A DNA stretch of 64,000 nt from Acanthococcus lagerstroemiae (GCA_031841125.1 CM063112.1:18874603-18938602); one strand, 5' to 3'; positions 24,630-36,440 are shown, numbered from the stretch's first letter. The notes: generated from the letters alone by a model not told the origin. Made by a program: numbers and translations.

Positions 24630-25410
24630 GTAATTCACTCATTCACTTGCTTATTATTTAGTGATTCACTCATTCACTCACTCATTCATTCATTCATTCA
24701 TTCATTCTCTAATTCAGTTATTCATTCACTTTGTCACTCCGCCACTCGCCCAATAGTGATTCACTCATTCACTCAGTCATTCACTTACTTATTTGTGAAT
24801 CACTCAGTCACTCGCTTACTTATTTAGGGATTCAATCAGGCATTCGCTTACTTATTAGGTTATTCACACAGTTACTCAATCACTTAATCAGTGACTCAGT
24901 GGTTCACTCAGTTACTCGCTTACTAATTTAGTGATTCACCAAGTTACTCACTCACTTACTTGGTGACTTAGTGAATAACTAATTCACTTAGTTATTCACT
25001 CATTCTGTAATGTAGTTACTCATTCACTTCCTCACTCTGTCACTCACTCAATAAGTCAATGATTCACTCACTCACTCGCTTATTTATTTAGTGATTCACC
25101 CACTTACTCAGTTATTTGTTCATTCTCTAATTCAGTTATTCATTCACTTCCTCACTCCGTCACTCACCCAATGAGTCAGTGATTCACTCACTCACTCACT
25201 CAGTTTTTTTAAAACTTATTTAGTGATTCGCTCAGTCACTCGCTTACTTATTCAGTTATTCACACAGTTACTCAATCACTTACTCAGTGACTCAGTGATT
25301 GACTCACTCAGTCATTTATTCATTCTCTAATTCAGTTATTCATTCACTTCCTCACTTCGTCACTCACTCAATGAGTCAGTGATTCACTCACTCACTCAAT
25401 CATTCATAAA
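24630..25410. repeat. TCAC/TCAT-rich satellite core of composite copy A
   Basis: About 780 bp of irregular four-base words (ATTCACTCATTCACTCACTC and related). A longer phrase with TTCACTTCCTCACTCCGTCA recurs near 24725, 25025, 25145 and 25345, so a higher-order structure exists. The open frames on the plus strand (IHSF/THSL-type repeats) are translations of the satellite, not genes. Confidence 0.85.
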
Positions 25411-26217
25411 CTACTACAGCGCGCCACCGCTTTGAGCAGCACAAAATCTGTTTTTACTAGATTCTTTGTTTGACCTAGAACCTGAAATTTGAGAAAGTTG
25501 AACATTTAATTAAAATCTAAAAGTTGAAAGCAAAAGCCTTATCTTCCAATGTCACAAGCTGAATCCGATAGCAAATGTTCTATTGTTTAATTTACAGTCT
25601 TCGGTCCTGGTCACCGTACATCCGTCAGAGCGCGTCGTTATCGAGTCGAAAAGATACGTAAGTAGCAAAAGGTAAATTTATACATTTTCTCCATTAATGT
25701 ACATTAAAGTTGAAGTATCTAGAAAATTAAGACGGGTTTGAAGTATTCAAATAGAAACGAATTTTTCGAATAACTTCGATTAAGATTATTTTTATACCTA
25801 GATTCCAAAATTTTGCAACGTGTGTCAAAAATTTCACTTGAGTATAGTCGATACTAGCGGTGAACGGCCCGAATAAGAGGGAAATTTAGTCTGGAACAAA
25901 AGTCAAAGTCAATATATTTTCCCATAAGAACGAAAGGGAACTTCTGGCACGGATTCCCCTAATCCGATCGACAGGAAACTTTGTAGTTTTATTTTATTTT
26001 ATTTATTTTATTTTATTGAAATTAATTCAGGAGACGAATCATAGGAATTTCAGAAAAAAAGTTCATCAGAGTAAACAACGACCACCTCAATATGTAAAGG
26101 AAATTGTGTGTTCCACTCAGGTATTCCTAACATCCTTCCACCTTACCCTCCCAGAATAGTGTATGCTCATGTGCGCAAATGTGAGTGCTTGTGGGATAAG
26201 TTTCCAATCTGCATTTG

Positions 26218-26497
26218 CAGGGACGAAACTATGAGGAGGAGGATGAAAACCCCCAATAATTAGGCACTCAGCAAATTTTGAAACTGTTTATTTGAATTTT
26301 TCATTTTCTAAGAACGTTTGTTTGTTTATTAGTTTTTCTTTTTCAATTTAAAAATATTTTGATTAAGAAATCGGCGAATTTTCAAATTTTTAGAAAATTT
26401 TGTGGGCAAATTTTTAGTTAAAAGAAAATATTGGTGGGCAAATTTTCATTCTCCACCCCCCTCCCCACCCCAAACTGAAAGTCAAGTTTCGCCTCTG
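26218..26497 (+). mobile_element. Terminal MITE 2 of composite copy A
   Basis: It starts CAGGGACGAAACTATGAGG and ends GTCAAGTTTCGCCTCTG. It is the same family and orientation as 23541-23872 and as the inverted copy at 32539-32878. Confidence 0.7.
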
Positions 26498-26565
26498 CAT
26501 TTAAAATTGGACTTGTGGTGGAGAAAATTAACATTCCTTAGAAAATTGAGTGACGTTAACAAAAT

Positions 26566-26796
26566 ATGGACTTTCTTGTCGCTCATTTCGAAGATGTTAA
26601 CGAGTTTTTATTTAACCCAGATTTGTACTTCATAATTAATTTTTTGAACTTTACACTCGAAATGAGCAAAATTTACGTGGCTCACGAAAAATCAAGCTCA
26701 GTGTTAAAAGAGGAAGTTGTAGGGGAAATGATGACTTCGAATCAACTCGTAAAGTTTTTGATATCGAAACTTCTGGGACCACAGAATCCAAAATGA
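26566..26796 (+). CDS. Small ORF, possible exon of unknown protein
   Basis: ATG to TGA, 76 codons, directly downstream of the composite element. The product is MDFLVAHFEDVNEFLF, a hydrophobic run YFIINFLNFTLEMSKIYV, then a charged helix-like tail with EKSSSVLKEEVVGEMM. The hydrophobic run followed by an amphipathic stretch recalls the region before the last helix of insect chemoreceptors, but no diagnostic motif is present. A CTTAG upstream at about 26539 could be an acceptor. It may be chance. Confidence 0.2.
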   Translation: MDFLVAHFEDVNEFLFNPDLYFIINFLNFTLEMSKIYVAHEKSSSVLKEEVVGEMMTSNQLVKFLISKLLGPQNPK

Positions 26797-27304
26797 GATC
26801 CCGAAGTGGCCAAACTGTGAAATTACAACCAATAATAAATACATATTATATCGTTGGGTTAGTACGAGGCACTCCGATTTTTAAGTAAGTCTTGGGTGGC
26901 CCGAAAGCCATGTAGTGGCATTTTTTGGTCACATCCAACGTAGACAGTCGATGATTTGACTTCATTTGATTATACCTAATAGGATATAACCTGTTCCACC
27001 GTCATCGAGTGGAGTGGCACAATAAATAACGAGCACACAAGTTTCTATAATACCCCTGTAGTTACTGGAATCATTTTTCTTAATTTGTGAGACACTTTCA
27101 CACCAGCATCTCAAGTGGCATGACCATCTATTGCTTGAACTGATAGCAGGCGATCCACAAATATTGGATGCGAATTCATTTGATTCATTTTAATGAAAAA
27201 AGTGTCAACTAATCTACGTCTATTGCTAATCATACGTGTATCTTTAGCCTTTTTAGTTTCTAAAAAATATGTGAAACTTTTTGATTAATTCGTTCCCTTC
27301 AATG

Positions 27305-28413
27305 CAGTGGCGTAGCCAGGAATTTCTCAAGGGGGTGTCCAAATTTTGAAACCTATTTTTACAAAACGGTTTACATGGAAAGGTGAGAATTTGGAAGATT
27401 CAGGGGAGGGACACAACGTTTTTCAGTACGTACAGTGTGTAAACATACAATTTATTTTAAAGAGATAATAGACCTAGAATGTAGAAACATTCGTTTAATT
27501 ACAGGCCAGTAACAAAATGGCACTAATCAAATTTAAAAAAAAACAACAGTACAGTCGATTTAAGATGACTAATTAGAAAACTATACTTTATATACCTATA
27601 TAAGTTAATAAGAAAAATCTAAACGTCTAGTTTTATGACAAAACTCCTCTAACACTTCTGCGGGCTTCAGTTCTACATCTTTGTGCACAAATAAGAGCGT
27701 CAACCCATTCAACCGCTGCTCTGTTGTGCCATTTCTGAGGTATGTTTTCAGAAGTTTCAAAGTACTGAAACTTTTTTCAGCTTTGGCATTTGATACCGGA
27801 ATAGAACAAAAAATTCTCAAAAGCTCATAAACATTGGGGTAGAAATTGATTACATTTCTGAAATAATTCAATTGCATGTTTTTTTTCCTCACCAAGTTCG
27901 CGTTTCCATAATTTAATTTCAGCCACAATTTCCTTTGTTGGGGGAGGGGGGGGGGATTCTCCAGATCGAAAGCCTGCGGAGATCGAAAAAAAAAAACGAT
28001 GTTAATAGGGTAGCATTTGTTTTGTTATTTTCCCGAACAGTTGATGGCTTATGAATAAAAAATTGCCCCTGAGGCCCGTTTTACATCTCAGAGACCTACT
28101 TTGATTATCAGTCAAGCATCCAAAATACTAGACTATAGTAAAATTAAGAAAACTGTGTGCCTCGCATACCCATCTCTTAAATCTTTGGATATTTTGAAAA
28201 GATACAATAGGTATAAGTAAAATGAAAACGAGTAGTTCCTGCAACGTCTTTTGACCCAAAATATCATGTTCACAAACCAAATCTATTATTCATATATTCA
28301 GCATCAGATTTCATGACTGACTGTAGTTAGGAATGTAGAATTGATCAAAAATTTCCTGAGCTCAAGGGGAGGGGGTCTGGATCCCTTGGCCCCCCCCCTT
28401 GGCTACGCCACTG
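27305..28413 (-). mobile_element. hAT element, 1.1 kb, with 8-bp target duplication CTTCAATG
   Basis: The left end CAGTGGCGTAGCCAGG and right end CCTTGGCTACGCCACTG are inverted repeats. The flanks carry a perfect 8-bp duplication CTTCAATG (27297-27304 and 28414-28421). The interior keeps only the C-terminal part of the transposase (27928-27605, minus), so this is an internally deleted copy. The same terminus is recognisable at 10613 and 45283, and variants occur in several MITEs of the window. Confidence 0.9.
27605..27928 (-). pseudogene. hAT transposase C-terminal dimerisation region
   Basis: The product contains FYPNVYELLRIFCSIPVSNA, then AEKSFSTLKLLKTYLRN and LNGLTLLFVHKDVE, the conserved hAT C-terminal signature (IPVSNA-AERSFS-LK...LR). 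It is 107 codons against 500 or more in a full transposase. The catalytic Asp residues upstream and the BED finger are missing. The frame is intact over the remaining part and ends with TAA near the left terminus, as expected for the 3' end of the gene. Confidence 0.85.
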
Positions 28414-28421
28414 CTTCAATG

Positions 28422-29030
28422 TTCATTCTCGCATCCAAGAAATACGTTAGTGAAAGAATTGAGTTGCCTATTGCCCCCTTGCATTGCGAAACCACCTCCA
28501 AATGGTTCTCACTTTTCATATGAAAAACAGGTGCAAGTTTTTCTTTATTTTCGTTTTTTTTTTTCGTTTTTCTGTTCTGTTTTGTTATGAAGGTTAGGGA
28601 GAGAAGAGGTTAAAAACATCCCTACACAGTTTTCTTTTGAAAAAAATTAAACATTGGCCACGCAGTTTGATTTCCTTAAAAATCGGGGTGTGAAAAGTGC
28701 TATCTTTAATTTGTTTACAAATTGACTTCTTGGTATCGTTGGATAGGTGTTTTTTTTATCTACAAGATACCTTACAGTAAATGATAAAATATTACCTCAG
28801 TTCAACAGAAAACGCAAAAAACAAAACGGGTTAAAAATAAACTACTAACAAAATTCATCAATATGAAAAGGTTTAAAAAAAGAAAAGTAGAATGTTTTCA
28901 TCTCTGAGATATATTCCTATAGTCAAATGTAGATGCATTGTTATACCTTTTTTTAGTTAAAACCCAGTTTTAACAGATTCGTCGTGGCTGTTTTAAACCT
29001 TGTAAACTTCTCTCCTGTAAAATACCTTTT
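28422..29030. other. AT-rich stretch without recognisable features
   Basis: Contains T runs near 28555. The short plus-strand frames at 28341-28590 span the hAT end and are not supported as genes. Confidence 0.4.
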
Positions 29031-29210
29031 CTCATTAACCGAACGACGTACGCAGTGTGTATTCGCATACTTAACAGAGTTTTTTATTGTATCTAAAAAA
29101 AAACTAGAGCTCATAGAGAAAAACTAATGTTATATTTGGATTTAACTCCCCAAAAATACCTAAAATCAGTTATAAAGTCCTCGGCACCAGAAATCTTTTT
29201 CTTTTTTGTA
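29030..29210 (+). repeat. Dispersed repeat, copy 2 (partner at 23100-23260)
   Basis: Shares TTTTTATTGTATCTAAAAAA, GAAAAACTAATGTTATATTT and AAAATCAGTTATAAAGTCCT with the reverse complement of 23100-23260. Confidence 0.65.
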
Positions 29211-29394
29211 GACCTGTGTATTTATTCCCTTCCCTTCCCATTCGGTATAGCGAAATATATCTTAGAGTATACAATTAAAGATATTTGGTGAGATTGGGTC
29301 ACCTTGAATTTCTGATTTAATGAGAATAAGAAAAAAGTATTATTCTGACCTATTGTTTCAAAAGCAACACTGAGAACAAAGCGTTGAATGTTTT

Positions 29395-29800
29395 TCTTCA
29401 CACGGATCAGACAATTCGAGTTGGCGGCAGATTAGAACATTCGACATATCATTTGATCAGAAGCACCCGATGATACTTCCAAGAAAGAGTGCAATTGCTC
29501 CACTCATCGTTCGGGATTTGCATCTTCGATTTTATCATTCAAATCCTTCACTACTGTTGAATTTTGTGCGAAGCAAGTGGTGGATTATTGGTGGTGTTAA
29601 GAGATTGGTGAAATTGATTGTTCGTCAATGCGTTTTTTGCACTCGTCTTGGTGCCCAAGTGCGTCGTCAAGTTATGGCTGACCTATCTACCACCAGCACG
29701 TGTCCAGGTATCTCGTCCATTTTCATATACCGGCCTCGATTATGCTGGCCCCCTACCCATCAAATCCGGAGTTGTCAATTTAGAAAAAATAATTAACATG
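29395..29800 (+). pseudogene. BEL/Pao-type LTR retrotransposon integrase fragment
   Basis: The frame shows IRVGGRLEHS near 29407, then HPMILPRKSA, a zinc-binding HHCC region with H-x-R-FYHSNP near 29525 and CVFC near 29630, and after a frameshift near 29690 the phrase RPFSYTGLDYAGP with the first catalytic Asp of the integrase core. These phrases and their order are characteristic of BEL/Pao elements. Nothing else of the polyprotein or of LTRs is present. The fragment is truncated at both sides and frameshifted, so inactive. Confidence 0.8.
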
Positions 29801-30553
29801 AAAAACGGAAAACGAACTCTGAATACTATAATAATAATTCTTATCAAAACACAAACGTGTTTCTAATCAATGAACAAAAGGCGACTTCTACACAAGTATA
29901 GTAAGTAAACTGTTTACAGTTGAGTTGCTGTTCCTTCCATTACCATCCCATACTACAGTAGAGAAAGATGGTAAAATTTTATCAATTTAGGACTGTCCTT
30001 TTCTGATGTATTCCGTATTAGGTATACGTATACTATTGCCCTAAATAAATATCTGATCTGGAATTCCTTTCCCCACAGCAGAACATGCTGCAATCGAGTT
30101 TTTACGAACCTTAATCAACCTTGATGAGTTTTAACGAATCTTAAAATATACCAAAAATAATAAGCAAGAAAATGTACACAAGAATGTTGGAGGAAGATCT
30201 CCTCAACTTTTTTTTTTTAGATTTCGAAATTTAAATTCCTTTATAATTTAGAAAGGTGGCTCAGCAAGTGGAGAAATAGAAGCAAGATGCTTTGCTATCT
30301 ATATTATTTACTTTCATAGCCTTTTCTTATTGCTTGTCAAGTTTGAAAATGCTCATTAGCTGACTAAGTCGAAGTCTGAGTTGTCAAAATTGAAAAAGAG
30401 AAAAAATTTCGATTATATGCTTGGTCTCAATCGTTTTCATCTCAGCGAAGTTAAAATCCCGTCACCTCGATGAAGGGGCGCCTCCTATAACGTCTTCCAG
30501 AGTTGTTCAATTTGGTAAAATTAACCCTTACTTAGAAAAATTGGAATGAAAAT
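29801..30553. other. Noncoding, AT-rich
   Basis: No motif or repeat was supported. Confidence 0.4.
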
Positions 30554-30721
30554 CAGGGCCGGTTTTAAGTACTTTGCCGCCCTGGACTGCAGTATTTTCC
30601 GCCTTATTTTTTTACATTTCCCCTTCCGCAGATGTTTCTTTAGGCCGCAAATTTGCCGCCCCAAAATTGTGCCGCTCTAGGCTGTAGCCCAATTAGCCCG
30701 TACGCAGTAAAACCGGCACTG
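30554..30721. mobile_element. MITE, CAGGGCCGGTTTTAAG family, copy 2
   Basis: CAGGGCCGGTTTTAAGTACT at 30554 and the right end TAAAACCGGCACTG at 30721 are imperfect inverses. It is 168 bp long and matches copy 1 at 19855-20009 throughout. The CAGGGCCGG terminus is hAT-like, but no 8-bp duplication is visible. Confidence 0.75.
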
Positions 30722-31838
30722 CGAGTCTAAGTAATAATGTACCTATAATTCTCCAGGGAACGGTAGTTTAATTTTTAGTTTCCAGATGCAATCTGAACAT
30801 TACAACCTTGGACCGCGCACTTCGATTTGATCAATAAACCGCACGTCTCACTTTTATTAACGTGTTTATCATCCACCACGTCGAATTTAAACCTCAATCC
30901 GACCCCCCATTTCGCCTATCCTGAAAAACTCGTAAACTCTTACGAGTAAATTCAATCATCGTTTCGAAAACGAAAAAAAAAAACCTGCTTCATATCGCCT
31001 CTGGAATTTCAATTTTTCAAGCCGCTTGCAATCGTGTCGTAAAATGCGAAACAAAAATATTCCTCGCCGAGTTCGCCAATGGAAAGGTAAAATTCGTATC
31101 CCGAAATACTCTATTGGCGTAATACACCCCAGAGTATCTTTGCTCGAACCCTAATCGTTCCAGTTATCAAAAGATAAACGAAAAGCGAAATGTTTCCAGC
31201 GTCTAGGTATTTTTAATAATTTATAAATAGCAAAAAAAAAAAAAATACCAAGCATTCGCGCTTTTTCCTCCCAATAAGAACAACGTTCCTTATGTATTTC
31301 GAAAATTTCTTAATTATTTATGAACGAAAAAAAAAAAAAAAATGTCGTGGCAAAGAGGGAAGTCGATTATACGTGATAGCGAGTGGCAGCTGGGAGAAAT
31401 TCGGTTACTAAGGCTCAGTTCGATTTAAGGCTACGTTAGATGTGTGCCAGCCCGCGTGCAGTTTCTATTTGTATGAAAATTGATGGAAAAGAAATAATCC
31501 GAGCAGGATGTGGAGCTGGGTTGTTTAAAATACGTGAACGGATAAGCTGGACCCGGAATTCAGGTCTCCGGACGATGCACTGGTAGCACTGACGTGCTGA
31601 CCGAGTTGATACACCGCAACCCAAATACTCGGGTTGTTTCGATTCCCTAATCGCTACACCGGATTTTCGAGGGCGAGCAACGTATACGGAATTTTCTTAT
31701 TTGCGATGCGCTCTGCGAAAAGGTACCATACGTCGGAAAAGTGAATTTTGCCGTACAAAAGGTGTTTTCGAGTCGGAAATTCCTTTTTTCCGATTTCTAC
31801 GGGAACTGCTTCCAGACACACGTGGCCACAGAAAATAG
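30722..31838. other. Non-repetitive region without a recognised gene
   Basis: Composition is more balanced than the surroundings, and no transposon words were spotted. Two A runs (31232-31244 and 31329-31341) are the only simple repeats. The minus-strand frame 31436-31624 has no motif. It could hold regulatory or untranslated sequence. Confidence 0.35.
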
Positions 31839-32195
31839 CAGGCGCGTAGCCAGACTATGATTCTTGAGGGGACAAATGATACCGTGGGGAGGGCAAATTA
31901 TGTTTTGAAAATCTGTCAGGTTGTGCGTCTACACGTCTACACATAGAACTCTGAGGTACACGTAGAATAGATGTAGAATGTAGAATGCGCGTCGAAAATG
32001 TAGAATGACGCGAACTATTACATTCAAGGAGCCACAAAATTTGGCTGCTTTGTATTTGAATCCGGTCTACGAAAACGAACTTTTGAGGCTCAGATAAAGG
32101 AAGAAAACGAATTTTTTATTGATTCATTGAAATACGCCTATGGAGACGTCATCACTTTCGTGGAAAAAGAATCCATTTTCAAAATAGTTTTACAG
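31839..32195 (+). mobile_element. hAT-like element fragment (relative of 48954-49847)
   Basis: It starts CAGGCGCGTAGCCAGACTAT, then TGTAGAATG-type words, then an open segment at about 32030-32195 whose translation includes FGCFVFESGLRKRTF and ENEFFIDSLKYAYGDV. The same peptide is recognisable in reverse orientation at about 49600-49470. The right end was not found. The peptide is presumably part of the element's former coding region. Confidence 0.55.
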
Positions 32196-32538
32196 GCAAG
32201 TACATATAACCTTCTCTTAAGAATGCGAAAGTTCGATGACAGGGGCCGTTCGAACTAGCATGGAATGGCCCCGATTTTAAGGAGGGAATTTGAATTTTGG
32301 GTGATAGGTTCGAGGCTGTATCTTAAATTATAAGAGATATTCATAACTAATGATCTAAGAACCCACTAAGTCGATGGTTCGTTTGACATAATCCCTGTTG
32401 AAATTCTTAATTTGGTCGAACGTTTCAGCCTCGATCTTTGAGCGGATGAATTTCTTTTATTCGCAGTGAAATTAGACCTTACTGAATTGGAGATAGTCAC
32501 ATATAGCTAAAATAGTGCTCGTTAAACTTAATAGTGTC

Positions 32539-34420
32539 CAGGGGCGAAACTTGACTTTCAGTTTGGAGGAGGAGGAGGAGGAGGAGGGGGGGGGGTGGAA
32601 AAGGAAAATTTGCCGACAAATATTTTCTTTTAATTAAAAATTTGCCGACAAAATTTTCTAAGAATTTGAAAATTCGCCGATTTTTTAATCAAAATAAGTA
32701 TTTTTTAACTGAAAAAAAAAATAAAAAAAAAAAATAATAATAATAATAATAATAAGAAGAAGAAGAAGAAACAAACAAACGTTCTTAGAAAATGAAAAAT
32801 TCAAATAAACAGTTTCAAATTCTGCTGACTGCCTAATTATTGGGGGTGTTTCACCCCCCCTCATAGTTTCGTCCCTGCAAATGCAGACTGGGAGGGACCG
32901 TATCCCCAAGCACTAACATTTGCGCACATGAGCATACCCTATTCTGGGAGGAAGTGGAAGGATGTTAGGAATACTTGAGAGGAACACACAACTTCCTTTA
33001 CACATTGAGGTGGTCGTTGTTTACTCTTAGTGATCCTTTTTTCTGAATTTCCTCTGATTCCTCTCCTAAATTGATTCCAATAAAAACAAGTTTCCTGTCG
33101 ATTGGATCAGGGGAACCCGTGCCAGAAGTTCCCTTTCGTTCTTATGGGAACAATACACGGAGTTTTGACTTTTGTTCCAGACTAAATTTCCCTTCTATAT
33201 CGGGCCGTACAGCGTTAGTATCGACTACACTTATCAGCGACCAAAAGGTGAAGTTTTTGTTACATGTAGCAAAATTTTTGAATCTCGGATGTACGGCCCG
33301 AATATTCATCAGGACCAAATACCGTAAATTAAACAACAGAGCATTTGCTATCGGATTCAGCTTGTGACATTGGAAGATAAGTCTTTTGCTTCTCAATTTT
33401 TAACTTTCAATAAAATGTTCAATATTCTCAAATTTCAAGCTCTAGGTCAAACAGAAATTCTAGTAACAACAGATTTCGGGCTGCTCAAAGCGGTGGCGCG
33501 CTGTAGTCGTTTACGAATGATTGAGTGAGAGAATCACAGACTCATTGAGTGATTGACGAAGTGAGGAAGCGAATGAATAACTGAATTAGAGAATGAATGA
33601 ATGAATGACTGAGTGAGTGAGTCACTAAGTCACTGAGTAAGTGATTGAGTAACTGTGTGAATAACTGAATAAGTAAGCGAGTGACTGAGTGAATCACTAA
33701 ATAAGTAAGCGAGTGACTGAGTAAATCACTGACTTATTGAGAGAGTGATGGAGCGAAGAATGGAATGAATAACTAAATTATAGAATGCGTGAATGACTAA
33801 GTGAGTGCGTGAGTGAGTAACTTATTGAATCACTAAATGAGTAAGCGAGTGACTGAGTGAGTCACTGAGTAAGTGATTGAGTAACTGATCGAATCACTAA
33901 ATAAGTAAGCAAATGACTTTGCGAGTGAGTGAATCACTGACTTATTGAGTGAGTGACGGTGTGATGAAATGAGTGAATAACTAAGTGAGTGAGTGAATCA
34001 CTGAGTTACTGAGTAAGTGAGTGAGTAACTTGGTGAATCACTAAATGAGTAAGCGAGTGACTGAGTGAGTCACTGAGTAAGTGATTGAGTAACTGTGTGA
34101 ATAACTGAATAAGTAAGCGAATGCCTGAGTGAGTGAGTGAATCACTGACTCAGTGAGTGACGGAGTGAACAGATTTCGGGCTGCTCAAAGCGGTGACGCG
34201 CTGTAGTCGTTCACCATGTAACCCTGATTGAGGGGAATATTTCATTTACAGGCATACGAAGTAATCTCAAAAGATTATGAAAACGAAAGCGTTTATCGAA
34301 AAAATGATTAGGACAAAATTTATAGCATATAAAATTTTCCTTCCATTGACACCATTTTCATTTCAATCTGATGAATTTTTCTAAAATATGTAGGATTTCA
34401 AAAGTTCCGTTTTTAAGGCT
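32539..34420 (-). mobile_element. Composite hAT-like element, copy B, inverted and truncated
   Basis: It begins CAGGGGCGAAACTTGACTTT (the inverse of the right end of copy A) and continues through the MITE (to 32878), unique sequence, the GTGA/AATGA-rich satellite (33515-34170), the phrase TTTCGGGCTGCTCAAAGCGG and sequence matching 24340-24110 inverted. The match is lost near 34420, so the other terminal MITE is missing. A GGA/GGG run and AAT/AAG microsatellites interrupt the MITE part. The short open frames here are element sequence. Confidence 0.75.
33515..34170. repeat. GTGA/ATGA-rich satellite core of composite copy B
   Basis: Irregular four-base words (GAGTGAATCACTAAATAAGT and similar) correspond in reverse complement to 24630-25410. 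The phrase TTTCGGGCTGCTCAAAGCGG lies on both sides (33475 and 34175), so the satellite is bracketed by a direct repeat. Confidence 0.8.
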
Positions 34421-36440
34421 AGAGTGGCGTTGAAAGTTTTTGCTGTAGCCTGCCGGAAAATTGAATCTTATTTACACAGTACAGCAGACGCACAAGATAA
34501 AGAAAAAAAATCAATTTTTTCATAATCAGCGAAATTCTCAGAACTGGAAGGAGAAACTTCCACAAAAATGACTTTTATCACAATTTTAGGGTAAGAATGA
34601 CCGAAAATGACTCTAGCTAATTTTTAAAAAAACAACCAAGTGGTCACCCTCTGCTAGTATGAAGTCGTTCTTTGACCACAGAAGAATTATGGTACACTTC
34701 AAATATCACACTATAATGTGTCTGCAGAAAATCTCTGTACGAATGCAACTAGCTCGAAAGCAAATTATCGTTAGTGGTGTCGGGACCTCACTTACACTCA
34801 CGAGTACAAGGAATAAATACACATTGTTGTAATACAGTGTACCTCCAAAAGACCTCAGCAGTGCATGTAGGGAAAAGACCTCTCATCAACCGTTATGTAT
34901 CTCAACAGACCTCTCAAACGCACACTCAGTATGAAATATTTCAGTTTTGTGAATGTATACTCGAAAGACCTCTTATCAACTGTAACATGCGAAAAACTTT
35001 ATTGAGATATATATAAAAATAAGACCTTACGACAACCGCCGAATATCAAAAAAATTTGTGCATTCATGGTGACCTGACCTCCCAACGGCTGTAAAAATCC
35101 ATACCTCCAAAATCTTCGACAAGGTTCTGCAGGTAAATGTGATGAAGTTCCACCCAGGCTTGCATCTTTATCTGAATTTCTTTTCACTTGGTATGAATTT
35201 TTTTATAGGCCTCCCTCAGGCGGTTATAGTCACACGACCTCCATTTATACGCGAAACACGCACAGGCATTCGTGAAAGCGATGTGGCCACAATTTCCAAC
35301 CCGGGATGATAGGGAACTGGAGCTGAGTCGGTATTACTGTACTCGCTGCCTCACGCGTGCCAAATAAGACGAACACCTCACATCTACGAGTTCTGATTTC
35401 ACTTGTTGAGCCGATACGGTCGCAAATTTCGTGTCACTCGCACCACCGTACCCAGTGAACGTGGCCATCAAACTTAATCACCGTAAACGCAGTTCGTTGT
35501 TCGTTCCCTCGAACCGAGGAACTTTTCTCTTTTCTGGGCAATTCTCCGAGACGAGATAAAAATTAGATGGAAAGCTTACGCGAGAGGAGGACGCTCATTG
35601 CAGCTCCGCAGTATGAGAATTGCAGGACATTTTCGCCTTCGTCGTATTTGTAAGGAAACGTCCCAAAAAATAACGAGGTTCGCGCCAAAGTTACTAACAT
35701 CGTGAGGAAAGGTAGATAAACACTATCGTTATACTTGAAAACTAGTTAACGTAAGGTTAGGAGTATATGGAAGTGGCGCCCGTAACCAGCGGTCGGAGGG
35801 AAAGCTCGCGGGAGAATAATTTCATTAAAAGCTATATTAACGCTTTAAACGGTCTTACATTATTAATGAAGCGAATTCTTCGCTGGTTATTATAAAATAC
35901 GCCTTTATACCTAGTAGTTAACCTACTGTAGAATTCTGTGTTTCGAGATCATTTACCGGCTGTCAAAGACGTGTAATGTGACTGTCAGCGAAATGGAACT
36001 GTTTTGAACATAAGGCGGCCCTTGTTTATTTTTCGTGAAAAAAGTCCACGTTTTCGGTCAGGCCTCCGCATAGATCGGTTTCACGGTTTGAAAAAACCAT
36101 TGTCTGCAAAATTTGAGTCAAATCGAAAAAGGTTAACCCATGCCGCAGGGGGGAGGGGGGTTTCATGGGAATTAACATTGATCTTTGAAATTTCAGTTTC
36201 AATCGCTGGGGGAGCCTCCCCATATGAGCCCACAATTTTTTTCGAAATTGAGGTTTTAAGGGTTGCTGAATATGGCATGCAAATCCGATTTGTTGACGAA
36301 GATAATGGCAAAAAAATAGAGGGAAATACCATAAGAGTGCGCAGCTCCTAAGAGTGCGCGTGGTTTATTTTCCAGTAAATTACGCCCATTTGCGACTGTT
36401 GGTGGAATCTCAGTATACCTTGAAAGTTCCGCTTATACGA
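34421..36440. other. Noncoding, with a recurrent AAGACCTCTCATCAAC word
   Basis: AGACCTC recurs at 34847, 34889, 34924 and 34986, the second and fourth copies extending to AAAGACCTC(T)(C/T)(T)ATCAAC; weaker versions occur at 35022 and 35080. From 35200 to 35990 the sequence is less AT-rich and without transposon words. The open frame at 36004-36351 has no known motif and borders the next tandem repeat. Confidence 0.4.

Larger units (their letters stand above)
23541..26497. mobile_element. Composite hAT-like element, 2.96 kb, copy A, with 8-bp target duplication
   Basis: The unit starts CAGGGGTAAAACTATA and ends AAGTTTCGCCTCTG, and is flanked on both sides by CATTTAAA (23533-23540 and 26498-26505), a perfect 8-bp duplication typical of hAT insertions. 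Both ends are copies of one roughly 300-bp MITE in the same orientation (23541-23872 and 26218-26497). The body between contains unique sequence, the TCAC-rich satellite (24630-25410) and more unique sequence. No transposase is present. A second copy of most of this unit lies inverted at 32539-34420. Confidence 0.75.

Noticed and set aside
24549..24931. Open frames reading IHSFIHSF-type repeats, and the idea of a CRISPR-like array
   Set aside because: The sequence is a four-base satellite without unique spacers, in a eukaryotic transposon.
23541..26497. LTR retrotransposon, because the same 300 bp stands at both ends in direct orientation
   Set aside because: The repeats begin CAGGGG rather than TG, the outer duplication is 8 bp, each repeat has its own hAT-like inverted ends, and there is no primer-binding site or polyprotein.
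36004..36351. 115-codon frame as a gene
   Set aside because: No motif, overlaps two antisense frames and runs into the tandem repeat region.
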